Shown in pieces: positions 26,201 through 35,464 of a stretch of 64,000 nt of DNA; the first letter of the stretch is position 1; each line of letters opens with the position of its first letter. Origin of the DNA: Haliclystus octoradiatus. Its lineage: Eukaryota; Cnidaria; Staurozoa; Stauromedusae; Haliclystidae. The position numbers and the translations under genes are program-made. Where the stretch lies: assembly GCA_916610825.1 (NCBI GenBank), contig OU744446.1, positions 31,820,445 through 31,884,444 on the forward strand, written 5' to 3'. The notes under the pieces are model-generated. The model was given only the letters and a program-made list of their open reading frames with translations. It did no database searches and was not told where the DNA came from.

Positions 26201-29200
26201 GTGTAACTAACTTTAACTATATAAAATACAGATAGTGCCAAATGTAAAAATGCCATGAAAATGCCATGAAATTTTACACTTTTTCATGGATTTTGTGTCA
26301 GTAGTGTGATATGCCTCTCTTTACACAGCAGGTCAACATCATTAAATGTGGTTTTCATTATTGTTATTATTTTGACATTTGAATTGTAGCAGCAAGCTTC
26401 TCAATTTAAAATAGAATCCAGGTTACAATGATCCAACATGCACAATCTACTCATGATGTACTACTTCTCCACTCTACACTGAATCATAAAGGATAGCCTG
26501 GCCTTGGTGTAGTGGCTAGGGCATTGGACCACGGCCCGCAGGGTCTCGGGTTCTATTCCTGGCCGGAGCACTATATGTTGGCGTCAGGAAGGGCATCCGG
26601 CTATTAAACGCACACAAGCTTCAACATACTAACAAATTTACCAACCAATCCGGTGAAAAAAGCTGCAAGTTTACCCGGTTTGTGGATACCGGTAAATGAT
26701 AAATCCAAAAAAAATATTTTTTGTTTGGTTCATTTATTTAACAGGCATGAATCTGCTAGTGGCTACTACCGTGTATCATCATATTTCATTTCAAAGACAA
26801 TTTGCGATATTTTTTCATTGCGTTTGTTACCAACAATTATGTACGCTTGTATCACTTATTGGATGGTTGGTATGTTAATGGATTTTTATTATTTGCTTAC
26901 TGAATATTGACTCAATTTGTGTAAGCAGCCATGAAATTTTCATTTAAAAAATCAAAATTAAAGGTAGCTGAGCTGCTGCCATTACTCATGAACAGCTGAA
27001 CTGGTTTTTGTGTGGATTGGATGCTTAGTCTTCCACCCCAATCATACAAGATACTGGGATACTGTCCTCCACTTTGAATGTATGTTACAGTATATAACAA
27101 AGTAAAACCCATTAAAATAATGTTCTATTTTTTCCGACATTTAAATTGTCAATTGCAATAAACGTTACTAAAACGTTCTGCTTTTCTTGTTATGCTTTTT
27201 ACTTATTTACATAATTATTGTATTAATATTGTATTATTATTAATGTTTTTATTATACAGTGTTGTGAGTACTCGTTACAAAAGTAACGCGTTACTTGGTA
27301 CTCGTTACTTTTGAAGTAATTTTAAGGGTAATTAATTACTTTTTTGAGGAAAGTAATAAGTAAGTAATTAATTACTTTTTCAAGTAACGAGTATTTGCAG
27401 TCATAAAGTAATTGACGTTACTTCCCGATTACTTTACGAAATACTTTATTCCCGATATATTTCATTGTTTTGTTATTATGAAGTAGGTATAAATGTTTTC
27501 AGTGCATAATTGTTGTGAAGTCCCAAATGATTTGAAATGATTGTTGTTTGTGTGAAGCTGGTTATTGTTTTCTAAATGTTTTGATTTCGAAATTATATTA
27601 GCAGCGGCAAGATTTTCGAAATAAACTATTTCATTGTTTACATAGAATTTATTCGTCACGCCATTTGACACTTCTATTGTTCAAAGTAGAGAATGTCAAC
27701 ACATTTAGACTTCATGAGAAAAACACGCAAATGTTTTTGACATCTGAATGAATAATATGATATTTCATCAATGAAAAACATAATCTTTGCAACAATTTTT
27801 CGCTAGAAAAAATCATGTTCAAACACAAAAATTGACACTGAGATTAATCACATTAATTTGACCAAACTATTCGGAAATAGTTTATTTAGTTTATAACTTC
27901 TTTTTTACATGCGTATATTTATTGTTTGGTCGTTCAAAGTTTTGAATATTTCAATGTTGTTTGACTATGGTTCAGCTACAGACAGTAAACATATTATAAT
28001 AAATGCTTCCTGTCTAGCCTAAAATACATATTATTTTGAATCTTTACAGACAGAAATGTTTGATAAATATTTCAAAAGTAACAAAGTAATTAGTAATTAA
28101 TTACTTTTTCAGCGAAGTAATTAGTAATTAGTAATTACTTACTTTTCTCAGAAAAGTAATTAGTAATTAATTACTTTTCTCAGAAAAGTAATTAGTAATG
28201 TAATTTTTGAATTTTTGGTAAAAGTAATTTGTAATCTAATTAATTACTTTTTCAAGTAATTCTCACAACACTGTTATTATAGGTCTGGTACCAAAGGTTG
28301 ATCATTTCCTCGTATTTGCCTTGGTCATCTTCGTCACTGCAATATGTGCATGCAGTTTAGCATTCTTTGTTAGTTCAACATTCAGGACATTTCCTGTGGC
28401 ACAACTTTTCTTGATTCTCCCAACGATTATTATGCTGGTAAGCACAAGCTATCTGAATTTAATGTGTACCAGTCCCTTTGAAAAACTGTTCAGGAGTTCA
28501 CAAGCAGTCCATGGACACCCCTGCGAAAAAATTCATGAGTTCATGAACAGTTCATGAACAGTCACAAAGAGTTCATGAACGTGAAACTGCCCAAAAGTTT
28601 ATGAACAGTTCATGAACTTTTGGGCAATTTCACGTTCATGAACTCATGAACTTTTTTTCGCAGGGGCAGTTCATGAAAATTTGGACCATTTAGCGTTCAT
28701 GAACTGTTTTCAAAGGGGTATTATTATATTGAAATATTAAAACAGAACATTGTGGTATGGTGGCGATTTGGGGATAGATATGTTCAACATTAAAATTATA
28801 ATACAAAAATTGATACTTTGCCGTTTCTCAATGTCCTGATCATAAGTTTATATTCAACTAAATTAATATTGAAATTTTGGGATAATTCAGAACATATACT
28901 GTACGTGACATGTATGCTTGAGTTATAAAATTTTTGTTTTCCAAGTTTTGTAACTGCTGTTATGGCAAATTCTAAAATAAAAGTGAGCAGTATGCAGGAG
29001 AAAGTTTCGGGCCCTTGGGATTTCACAAATATGCCTTTTAAAATTTCTCTTGCTCCATTCACAAGTGTCTTTCCAGATATAATCTCAAATTTGCAAGCAT
29101 GATGCAACAACAAAATATTGCAGGCCCTGGGGCAATGCCCTGCTAAACCCACCTCTCAGCCATCCTGGTAGTACGGTATATTAGTAGTAGCGTTAAGGGA

Positions 29201-31266
29201 AATGTCAATGATTCTCGACTTTTTTCCACTTTTGTGTAGGTGTTTGGTGGTGTATTTGTTAATTTAAATACAATGCCATCGTGGTTGAATTGGTTGAAAT
29301 ATCTCAGTCTGTTCAGATATGCTTTATCGGTATAGTAAAATGTATATATTTTAATTTGTGATACCCCCTGTGAAAAAATCTACAAGTTCATGAATACTGA
29401 ACAGGTCATTAAAATTTTCTTGTGGGCTCGTGATCAGTTCACGGACAGTAATAAACAGTTGAACAATGAACAGTTCAATGAATAGCTCATGAACCGGTTT
29501 GTGAGTGTGTGATTTCCGAAGTTCATGAACACACTTTGTGAACAGTTCATGAGCTGTTTGTGAATTTGAAATTGCCCGATTATGTTTACGTCTTCAAAAG
29601 ATGAAATAGTCGAAGACTCAAAATTGGCCTCAAGTTATCGTTAAAAACATATAGCTTCCTTTTTGTGTCAATATTGATCGTGTGACTGCACCTAGAAAGT
29701 TAGACCTTTTAATGAACCCACAAGAAGTATTCTGTGAAAATGAACTGTTCATAAACCCACAATAAACTGTTCATGAATTCATAGATTTTTTCGACAAGGG
29801 TTGTATTAATATTTCTATCATTGTATTAATGATTGTAGTACCACTGCTAATTGAAAAATTCATAAAACATTAATAGACTTTCAATGATATGTTTTTCATG
29901 AGCCTTTTGTACAACTGTCATGAACTTTTTTATGACTTTTGATTTACAACAGTATTACTGTGCCGAGAAATAAACATTTTTAGTAGGAATTGTTTTCTCA
30001 AGTAGAAGAGACATTTGATGATTTAAATAAAAGTTTTTGCTAACTCATATTTGATCATAAAACGTTTTGAATCCATTTGTAGGTATTAAAGATTTATGTT
30101 GTTTGATCAGATAATGTTCCGAGTTTGTCCTTTTTACAAGAAATATAGCATATAAGTAGCATTCCCATAACCCATTAAAGAGATGAACCCTTCCCTTATT
30201 ACTATTGCACAGTTCATGAATATTGAATGACTTTTTTCACAAATGTCCAATGCTTTCAGGAGGGTAATATTTATAAAAGAAAACAAATCCTGATAGAAAT
30301 CCATGACACTGTTAAGTGTGCCATTTCACTTACATAAGAAATATATCTTTATAGCTTAATCAATACAGTACAGTGAAACCTGTTTATAATGACCATCTAT
30401 GAAAGGTAGGTAAATTGACCACTATAGACAGGTGACCTTTATATACAGGTTTGATTCGATAGAAAATACTATTTTAGACATTGCAAGAGTGACCACTATA
30501 GACAGGTGGCCGCTTTATAGAGGTGACTATTATAGCAGGTTTGACTGTACTTAATTTTGTATTTCTTCTAGACTTTACTGATTAATGAACTCAAAGGAGC
30601 AACGTTTGACTGTGGAACTGACCCTCAAACGCAAAAGCCTAGACCATGGTTTGTAACTTGAATTTTTATTGATATTAAAATGAGGGGTCAAATTTTTAAT
30701 TTACTGTGTATTTTACTATAAATTTCCTTCATGTGGAGACGTGCTACTTAAGGCTTATATAAAGCCGGGGTAGCTTCCTACACCCAATGTTTTTTGAATA
30801 ATTTTTATGAACTGAATTAGTTTTACGAAGCACACTATCATGAAACTTTAGATTGAATGAATACTAAATTAATGAACCTATTTGTTCGTTTTGTCCATTT
30901 AATTCCAGCCATTAACTATTCAATTTACATAGCATATTTGTTAATTTGATCTGTGGTACTTTCATAACTATCAAAATGTGAACTCAGAAAATATCTGCAA
31001 TTCCCCCCTCCCACATATCCTCCCATATCATCACATTCCCCCACATATTCATAACTTCATTTGATATTGTTGTGTTTCCACATTCATTTTTATTCCACTT
31101 TTGTTTTGTTTTTCTGATATTTAGCATCAGTGGTGATGAATATCTGGCATCACAAGGTATCAATCCAGCTGATAAATGGACTAATATCATAGTCATTCTT
31201 GGATTAACTATGGTATTCATGTTATTAGCATACATCCAATTACGAAGGTTAAAGAAATTCAAATAA
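14272..31266 (+). CDS. ABCG2: ABCG2-type ATP-binding cassette half transporter (5' end missing)
   Basis: Fifteen phase-compatible exons encode about 594 residues collinear with vertebrate ABCG2: 14272-14331, 14410-14524, 16160-16312, 16393-16550, 17104-17255, 18139-18222, 19156-19391, 21151-21216, 24312-24394, 25842-25931, 26745-26869, 28283-28437, 29240-29329, 30572-30648 and 31125-31266. The nucleotide-binding domain comes first: Walker [10 protein letters not shown]-loop SGYVVQED, signature ISGGEKKRT, Walker [15 protein letters not shown]-loop IHQPR. The six-helix membrane domain follows, including the GYYRVSSYF segment that holds Arg482 in human ABCG2. Family members dimerise and export xenobiotics, porphyrins and urate at the plasma membrane. 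The extracellular loop before the last helix keeps two cysteines, but I see no N-glycosylation sequon there, unlike human Asn596. About 65-70 N-terminal residues must lie in exon(s) upstream of 14272 that I could not find. AATAAA lies near 31434. Nearly every intron carries repeats. Confidence 0.93.
14870..15123. mobile_element. GTTCATGAAC palindromic element, near full length
   Basis: Begins TCCTATGAAAAAAATCC and ends ACTTTTTTCGCAGGG, with the family interior of alternating TTCATGAA words. The two halves fold back on each other. It lies in the ABCG2 intron between exons 14410-14524 and 16160-16312. Confidence 0.75.
15162..15380 (-). mobile_element. Isolated LTR with adjoining polypurine tract
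   Basis: Read on the minus strand, a purine tract (GGAGGGGGGA) is followed at once by TGTTGTGTAGTG and, 204 bp later, by CTATACAACA, giving TG...CA ends with short inverted termini. The interior contains AATAAA and a TATA-like word, as LTRs do. This fits the 3' LTR of a retroelement on the minus strand, with only the polypurine tract of its internal region left. No second copy is in the window. It is a fossil, intronic within the ABCG2-type gene. Confidence 0.6.
15480..15900. repeat. Degenerate repeats of TTTCAGCATTTCCTGCATG
   Basis: The phrases TTTCAGCATTTCCTGCATG and GTTTCAATAAATC occur at about 15515-15550 and again at 15855-15890, with related variants between. It is an intronic low-complexity array of uncertain origin. 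Confidence 0.5.
15905..15942. repeat. Fragment of GTTCATGAAC element (right terminus)
   Basis: GCCATTTAACATTCATGAAC followed by TGTTTCAACGAGGGG resembles only the right end of the family. Confidence 0.55.
17383..17585. mobile_element. GTTCATGAAC palindromic element, full length with TA flanks
   Basis: Left terminus CCCTGCGAAAAACAG and right terminus CTGTTTTCGCAGGGG are inverted repeats, each bordered by TA. The interior is a chain of GTTCATGAAC and AGTTCATGAA words, plus GTTAAGTTGCTCCAATTTTC on one arm against AAAATTTGGGGCCATTTAAC on the other, so the whole 199 bp is close to a single palindrome. It lies in an ABCG2 intron. Confidence 0.8.
18241..18470 (+). repeat. tRNA-derived SINE (family B), diverged copy
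   Basis: It shares with the SINE at 26494-26712 the head words GCGGTTAGGGCATT and GCAGGGTCT, the spaced phrases CACTAACCAACTTACCAA and CCAATGAAAAAGCT, and the tail CCGGTTTGTG. The B-box region is eroded. It starts 19 bp after the donor of ABCG2 exon 18139-18222. Confidence 0.7.
18945..19102. repeat. Two right-end fragments of the GTTCATGAAC element
   Basis: AAACTGTTCATGAACTTGG then TTTTTTCGAAGGGG (to 18983), and GTTAGTTCATGAACTCAG then TTTTCTCGCAG (to 19100). They are separated by a short stretch in which the phrase AATTTAGAAG also occurs twice, so the pair may reflect a small tandem duplication. Confidence 0.55.
19469..19634. mobile_element. GTTCATGAAC palindromic element, diverged
   Basis: Begins CCCTACCAAAAAACAGTTTG and ends AAACTGTTTTCACAGGGG, with many decayed TTCATGAA words between. 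It lies 78 bp after the donor of ABCG2 exon 19156-19391. Confidence 0.65.
20262..20330 (+). repeat. SINE tail fragment (family A)
   Basis: CATGTCCCCCAAATAAACAA, TTGTGCTTAAGAGGTGACT and CAGTCAT match the 3' region of the tRNA-headed SINE at 38701-38885. The head is absent. Confidence 0.6.
20358..20420. repeat. (ATTC)n microsatellite
   Basis: About fifteen near-perfect tetranucleotide units directly downstream of the SINE tail at 20262-20330, so it may have grown from that tail. Confidence 0.9.
20876..21000. mobile_element. GTTCATGAAC element, decayed
   Basis: It contains AATTCATGAAGTTCATGAAA, TTCATGAACC and a right end CATTAACTTTGTTCGCAATGG resembling the family terminus. Intronic in the ABCG2-type gene. 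Confidence 0.5.
22588..22722. mobile_element. GTTCATGAAC element, moderately preserved
   Basis: Left arm TTTCATGAACGTTAAATGGC and right arm GGGCAATTTAACGTTCATGA are inverted repeats around a core with AACAGTTCATGAGG. The extreme CCCCTGCG terminus is lost. Intronic in the ABCG2-type gene. Confidence 0.65.
23900..23943. repeat. Fragment of GTTCATGAAC element
   Basis: ATTCATGAACAGTTCTTAAA then TTTTGTTTGCAAAGG, a right-end fragment of the family, intronic in the ABCG2-type gene. Confidence 0.45.
24500..25165. repeat. Element rich in the palindrome AACCCGGGTTT
   Basis: The word AACCCGGGTTT or a near variant occurs at about 24530, 24650, 24715 and 25130, in a block that also repeats AAAAGTCC/GACTTTTGAAA. 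The outer edges are only weakly inverted (ATCCCGGGT against AACCCGGGTTTTTGC), so it may be a decayed non-autonomous DNA transposon. It is intronic, just after ABCG2 exon 24312-24394. Confidence 0.45.
26112..26208. mobile_element. GTTCATGAAC element, short internally deleted copy
   Basis: CAGAAGTTCATGAACAGTTC, GTTAAATGTCCCCAGATTTC and ACTCCTGAACTGTTTATAGC show both arms of the family with a shortened middle. Confidence 0.6.
26494..26712 (+). repeat. tRNA-derived SINE (family B), best copy
   Basis: The head carries a tRNA-like A box (TGGTGTAGTGGCTAGGGC) and B box (GGGTTCTATTCC) 45 bp apart. Next comes a body with GGGCATCCGGCTATTAAACG, CTAACAAATTTACCAACCAA and TCCGGTGAAAAAAGCTGCAA, then the tail CCGGTTTGTGGATACCGGTA and an A-run. 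Further copies are at 18241-18470 and 40736-40804. It ends about 30 bp before the acceptor of ABCG2 exon 26745-26869. Confidence 0.8.
27249..28281. mobile_element. hAT-type non-autonomous element with 8-bp duplication
   Basis: The element (27257-28273) starts CAGTGTTGTGAGTACTCG and ends GTAATTCTCACAACACTG, and is flanked on both sides by the 8-bp direct repeat TTATTATA, as expected of hAT transposons. The subterminal regions are full of AAGTAATTAGTAATTAATTA and GTAACGCGTTACT words, typical of a widespread hAT group. No transposase frame is present. The right-hand duplication overlaps the splice acceptor of ABCG2 exon 28283-28437. Confidence 0.88.
28474..28718. mobile_element. Nested pair of GTTCATGAAC elements
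   Basis: An inner full-length copy (28518-28666, termini CCCCTGCGAAAA and TTTTCGCAGGGG) is inserted in an outer, older copy (left CCCTTTGAAAAACTG, right CAGTTTTCAAAGGGG read as CTGTTTTCAAAGGGG). The inner copy is flanked by CA on both sides, a possible 2-bp target duplication. The pair starts 36 bp after ABCG2 exon 28283-28437. Confidence 0.78.
29364..29800. mobile_element. GTTCATGAAC element, expanded copy
   Basis: Left end CCCCCTGTGAAAAAATCTAC and right end ATAGATTTTTTCGACAAGGG are inverted repeats. The middle (about 29570-29690) is unrelated, so either a second sequence inserted or two copies fused. It starts 34 bp after ABCG2 exon 29240-29329. Confidence 0.6.
30212..30262. repeat. Fragment of GTTCATGAAC element
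   Basis: CACAGTTCATGAATATTGAA then TGACTTTTTTCACAAATG, a small remnant in an ABCG2 intron. Confidence 0.4.
30369..30549. mobile_element. Mariner-type MITE, second family, copy 1
   Basis: Begins CAGTGAAACCTGTTTATAAT and ends TATAGCAGGTTTGACTG, inverted repeats flanked by TA. Internal phrases GACCACTATAGACAGGTG repeat in both halves. A close copy lies at 41787-41964, and half-copies appear near 45730 and 46155. Confidence 0.8.
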
Positions 31267-31433
31267 AAGTATCTTTGTTGAATCATGTACAATCTATTCA
31301 GAACCTCAAGATAAATTCATCCAAATACGTCACAATTAGTTGTTATGTAGTTTACAAAGCAAAATTGATTTGCATTTTATAATTGTCTAATAATGTGCAA
31401 AATGCCGACTTATTTTTGTATGATACAATAGTA

Positions 31434-31439
31434 CAATAA
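31434..31439 (+). promoter_or_regulatory. Poly(A) signal of the ABCG2-type gene
   Basis: AATAAA lies 168 bp after the transporter stop codon and about 245 bp before the start codon of the next gene. Confidence 0.6.
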
Positions 31440-31684
31440 AATTCGTGTGTATTATCTGCATCACCACTATTTCCACACTACGTTATATTTGTTGACATCT
31501 ATTTCTCGGAATTTTGTTTTGCCTCGTGTTTCTTATCAATGCAAATGAGAGAGGCTGTTAGAAAATGCTACCATTTTCAAGCAAAAACAGAAAATTGAAA
31601 TTTGTGTTGAATGCTTGTTGGTTTGTTTGTTTCTCGCTTTGAATCCCGCTTTGTCTAGTTGTTATATTATGTAGGTAAGTAGTC

Positions 31685-34600
31685 ATGAATATATGTGAAG
31701 TTGAGCAGCTTTTGTTTATTTTACGTGGTTTACCTGGTTCTGGAAAGTCGAGCCTTTCAAGAGAAATTCAACATCTGCATGGGCAGTCAAGTTGTGTCAT
31801 TCTTTCAGCTGATACTTTCAGATACAATGATAAAGGAGAATATTTTTGGTCAAAGGAAATCGAAATGAAGGCTCGTCAGCTATGCTTTGAAAGAGCAGTA
31901 GAATGCTGTAAAAATAATATTCAAATTATCATTATAGGTGAGTGACTCAGGGTCTCAGAGTGAGTCGATACTAGAACGAGGCCTGGCTGCATTGCAATGC
32001 TTTGGGTTTGCACGGATGATATTTTGTATTTTAAAAAAGGTTTAGCACCAATTCCAGATAAATGTGTGGGGAATATATTCCCCGCGCACGACAAAAATGC
32101 AGTCATGAAAACGAGAGTTTGCTCTCCAGTCTCCAGAAGTTGAAGTCCAGATTGTCAACTCCAGACAGAGGTCAGAGCCAGACAGCCCGGTACTAGGCCT
32201 ACTTAATTGATCATTGATCACTCATCAGAGTTCTACCCAGACTTGAATTCTTGTATTTCGCGCGGCGGATAAAAATCTAACGAAAACATTTTCGCGGTTA
32301 CTGGATCATTCTACATTTCTACGGAAAATTTGCTGTGGATGATGCCATTGGAAAATGATGCTACAGTCAAAGAAGTCAAATCAAATGCGAAGATTAAGAA
32401 AACAGATTGTAACTTTGGTTGAGATTTAAAATTACAACTATGGCATTAATTAAATGTAGTCGTCTAACAAGATTTGCTATGAGTTTTCATTTGATTATCT
32501 CTGTATTGTTTCCAAGAGAAATTTTGCGCGGCTGATAACACAAAAAGCAAGAAAAACTCAAGATTTATGTCACAAGTTAATCAAAATGCGAGGCTGCGGC
32601 TGAGAAGAGACTATTTCGCGTAGCGGATATAGCCGCCGCGCTATACAAGGATTGCAGTCTGGAGTTCTTAAGTTAGCCATAGGCGAGTAGCATATGTGTG
32701 TAAAAATGCTGATTTTGTGCATGGAGTTACTGGGTCTTCAACTCATGTAAGCAATATTTCGTAATATGGCTCTATGTTTCTGCCAGTTTGAAGAGGAGGG
32801 CGCTTTTCGATGAGATCACAGGGGTTGCCACGGTATATTAGCGAAAAGAAACACAATTTTTTTGACAAATAGTATACAAAATGGTTTCATTCAAAGAATA
32901 TAGGGGTTAAAGGATTTGCAAAACTAATTATCGCGGGGGGCTCAACATACCTGAAATATTATTTGGCAGCCCTGTTGTACTCTGCAAATTGGTATTTCTT
33001 CAGGTTCCTGGTAGGCCTACTAATGATTATTGACATCGACATCCTAGTTGTTGTTTGTCCTGGCCAGTTTGAAGTTTGCAAGGAGGAGACTCCTAGGAGT
33101 CTAATTCTCTGATGACAGGAATATAAAGGATTAAAGTAAGAGATGCAGTAATGTTTGTAAGACTGTGGTCGATGTGAGGGAAACATAAACGACACAGTAA
33201 TTGATTCAAGGAATTGTTTTATCGTAATTGTCTGGTCCCTCAACAAACTCTAAACGCGAGTCCGTTCACTTGATTTCAAACAATCTTTATATAAAAAGAA
33301 ACACCTCTGACCTGCCATACTGCAGTCAGCTGACAGACGTTACAAGTTTATATTACATCAGGGCTACGATCACAGGGAGGGACAACACACAATGTATTTA
33401 AACAAACAAATCACACAATGTTGTTCAGTGATGTAGGATCACAAGGGAATATATGTTGAAACTCACATTGACCGTACACTTGCAAAATCATGCAATTCAA
33501 GTTTATTGAAAAAAAATTTGATGACACTAAAATCAGCTGTTTTAGCTAAGATGACAGAGCCCTACAAGAAATTCTCATGAAAACTTTGATCTAAATTACC
33601 ATCTTTCACATCGAAAATCAACTTTATATCATTTTGAACAAAATTACGAATGATGAAAAAGTTCTTGTTTTTTTTTACTTGGTTTCCGCATCAATTTTTA
33701 GCAAACTTCCGCTTCCCACTACCAAAATATTCCACTCTTGCATTCCTGTTTTTTAGGATGTTCCAGTTTTGCTGAGAATTGAGGTGGGGACGGCTCAGAA
33801 TATTTGCCTTTGGGAGTAGGCATTTCTCAGGCTAAAAATCTTCAGATAAAATAGGCCTTGTAAACCAACTTGTGTTATTCTAAGAAATTTAAGTTTTCAC
33901 GGGATTTAGGGCCAGTCAGCAATTTTTTTCCTCCAGATATTTTTAACCAATATTTTATTTATTTATTATTTTTCACCTGATCTTCCCGTCAAAATTATAT
34001 GATATGAAGGATGATACCTACTTTTTTTCAATATACAATTCAGAAATCCACTACCAAAGCATGGAAGGGAAAATTTCATCTCAATTTGGAGTTGGCAGTG
34101 ACGCTACAACAGCTCTTGATGCCAGAGATTTCTGGCGGGAAATGCTCCAATCATGACCTGAAAAAGGCGGTACCCTACTTTTTGCAATAGCCTACAAACT
34201 TGGTTGTAAACATTTATTCGACGTATTTCTCTGTCATTACAAAAAGCTTTAGTAGCCTATTACCATTCATTGCATTAATGTTGACATGTTTTTAAAATTT
34301 GAACAATTTATGAGTTACAAACTTTGATATATAGGCCTGTTACTCAGCCTTGACAGATTATCTTGTGAACACATTCCATGAAAGTTCAAGATGGTCCAAT
34401 TTTCAAGAACTGTTCATGAAAATGTGGCCATTTGACATTTATGAACTAGATTTTGAACTGTTTAAGAAGGTGTTTAACACATGAAAGTTAGTAATGTTCA
34501 TGAACAGTCAAATGGATTCATAAACATTGAACAGTTCATGAACTCAAAAAAAGTTTTTGTATCGGTTAATCCAGAATCTCAACTTTTCTTTTCTCAGACT

Positions 34601-35464
34601 TTAACGTTGTTCAGATTTCATAATCTTTTTCTTTAATTTTTAATCTCAGATAATACTAACAGAAAATTTGACGATATCAAATGTTATCTAAAATTAGCAA
34701 ATAAGATGTCATATATTACTGTCTTACTTGAGCCTACAACTGCATGGAAATTTAATATCAAAGAACTGGTGAATAAGAATAAACATGGAGTTGATATCAA
34801 TGCATTAGAAAAGATGAAAATAGAATATGAAATTGTAACCCCTCATTTTTATGGTTGGTTCATATCAAGAGAAACATCTTTGAATTTACTCGATATTTGT
34901 AATGATGTTTACAATGAGATATGTAACAATGAAGTTTACAAACATTTTACCAATGATGATGAAAAAGAGGCTACTCATTCATTGAGAGATTCTTATCCGA
35001 AATGTGGTAATTCAACTCAAAACGATTTGTTTCATTTAACAACATTTTATTTAAATTCTGAAACTACAACAAAGACCATTAGCTATTATGAACATCTTCT
35101 TAATGCAAAGTTACTCGGAAGATCTACTGTGCTACACATAACTGCGATTTGTTTTACCAAGAATACCATATTTACGTTAGTTAAACTTTCAGACGATCAG
35201 CTACAATTATTGAATCATGAGCTAGCTTCAGATTTAACAATCCAAAGATATTCACATATTACTATTGGACATACAAATAATGTAGATTCTGCACAGTGTA
35301 AAAATGATCAAGGATCGTTTATATCAACATTATATGATGATAATCTGTTTTCTGTGCAAACAAGATTTGGTAAATTGTTTCAAATTGGAAATTATAAATG
35401 GAGACTTGATTTTAGGGAAATTCATAAACTTCCAGCTGTTTATTCTGGCCACTATCCTACATGA
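31685..35464 (+). CDS. CNP: 2',3'-cyclic-nucleotide 3'-phosphodiesterase-like protein
   Basis: Two exons (31685-31937 and 34650-35464) join in phase 1 to give 355 residues. Residues 9-25 carry a P-loop (FILRGLPGSGKSS), residues 81-90 the DNTNR stretch that follows strand 3 in CNPase, and then VLLEPTTAW and FYGWF, all collinear with vertebrate CNP. The C-terminal half is a 2H phosphoesterase fold with both catalytic motifs intact: H213-L-T near FHLTTFYL and H287-I-T in YSHITIGHT. Such enzymes open 2',3'-cyclic nucleotides to 2'-phosphates; the P-loop half resembles polynucleotide kinase. The protein stops right after the conserved end FSGHYP-like segment (AVYSGHYPT), so the isoprenylated CaaX tail of vertebrate CNP is absent. 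The start is the first ATG of the open exon, 419 bp after the ABCG2 stop on the same strand. An additional 5' exon cannot be excluded. Confidence 0.9.
32250..32649. mobile_element. TIR element in the CNP intron
   Basis: Left end CTTGTATTTCGCGCGGCGGA and right end TAGCCGCCGCGCTATACAAG are inverted repeats of about 22 bp enclosing 400 bp without coding capacity. A clear target duplication was not found. The CG-rich ends stand out against the AT-rich intron. Confidence 0.6.
34365..34560. mobile_element. GTTCATGAAC element, decayed, before CNP exon 2
   Basis: Words TTCAAGAACTGTTCATGAAA, GGCCATTTGACATTTATGAA and TTGAACAGTTCATGAACTC show family membership. The termini are lost. It ends about 90 bp upstream of the acceptor of CNP exon 2. 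Confidence 0.55.

Noticed and set aside
28796-29152. 118-codon minus-strand open frame in an ABCG2 intron
   Set aside because: Antisense to the gene, no recognised domain; probably part of an unassigned repeat or chance.
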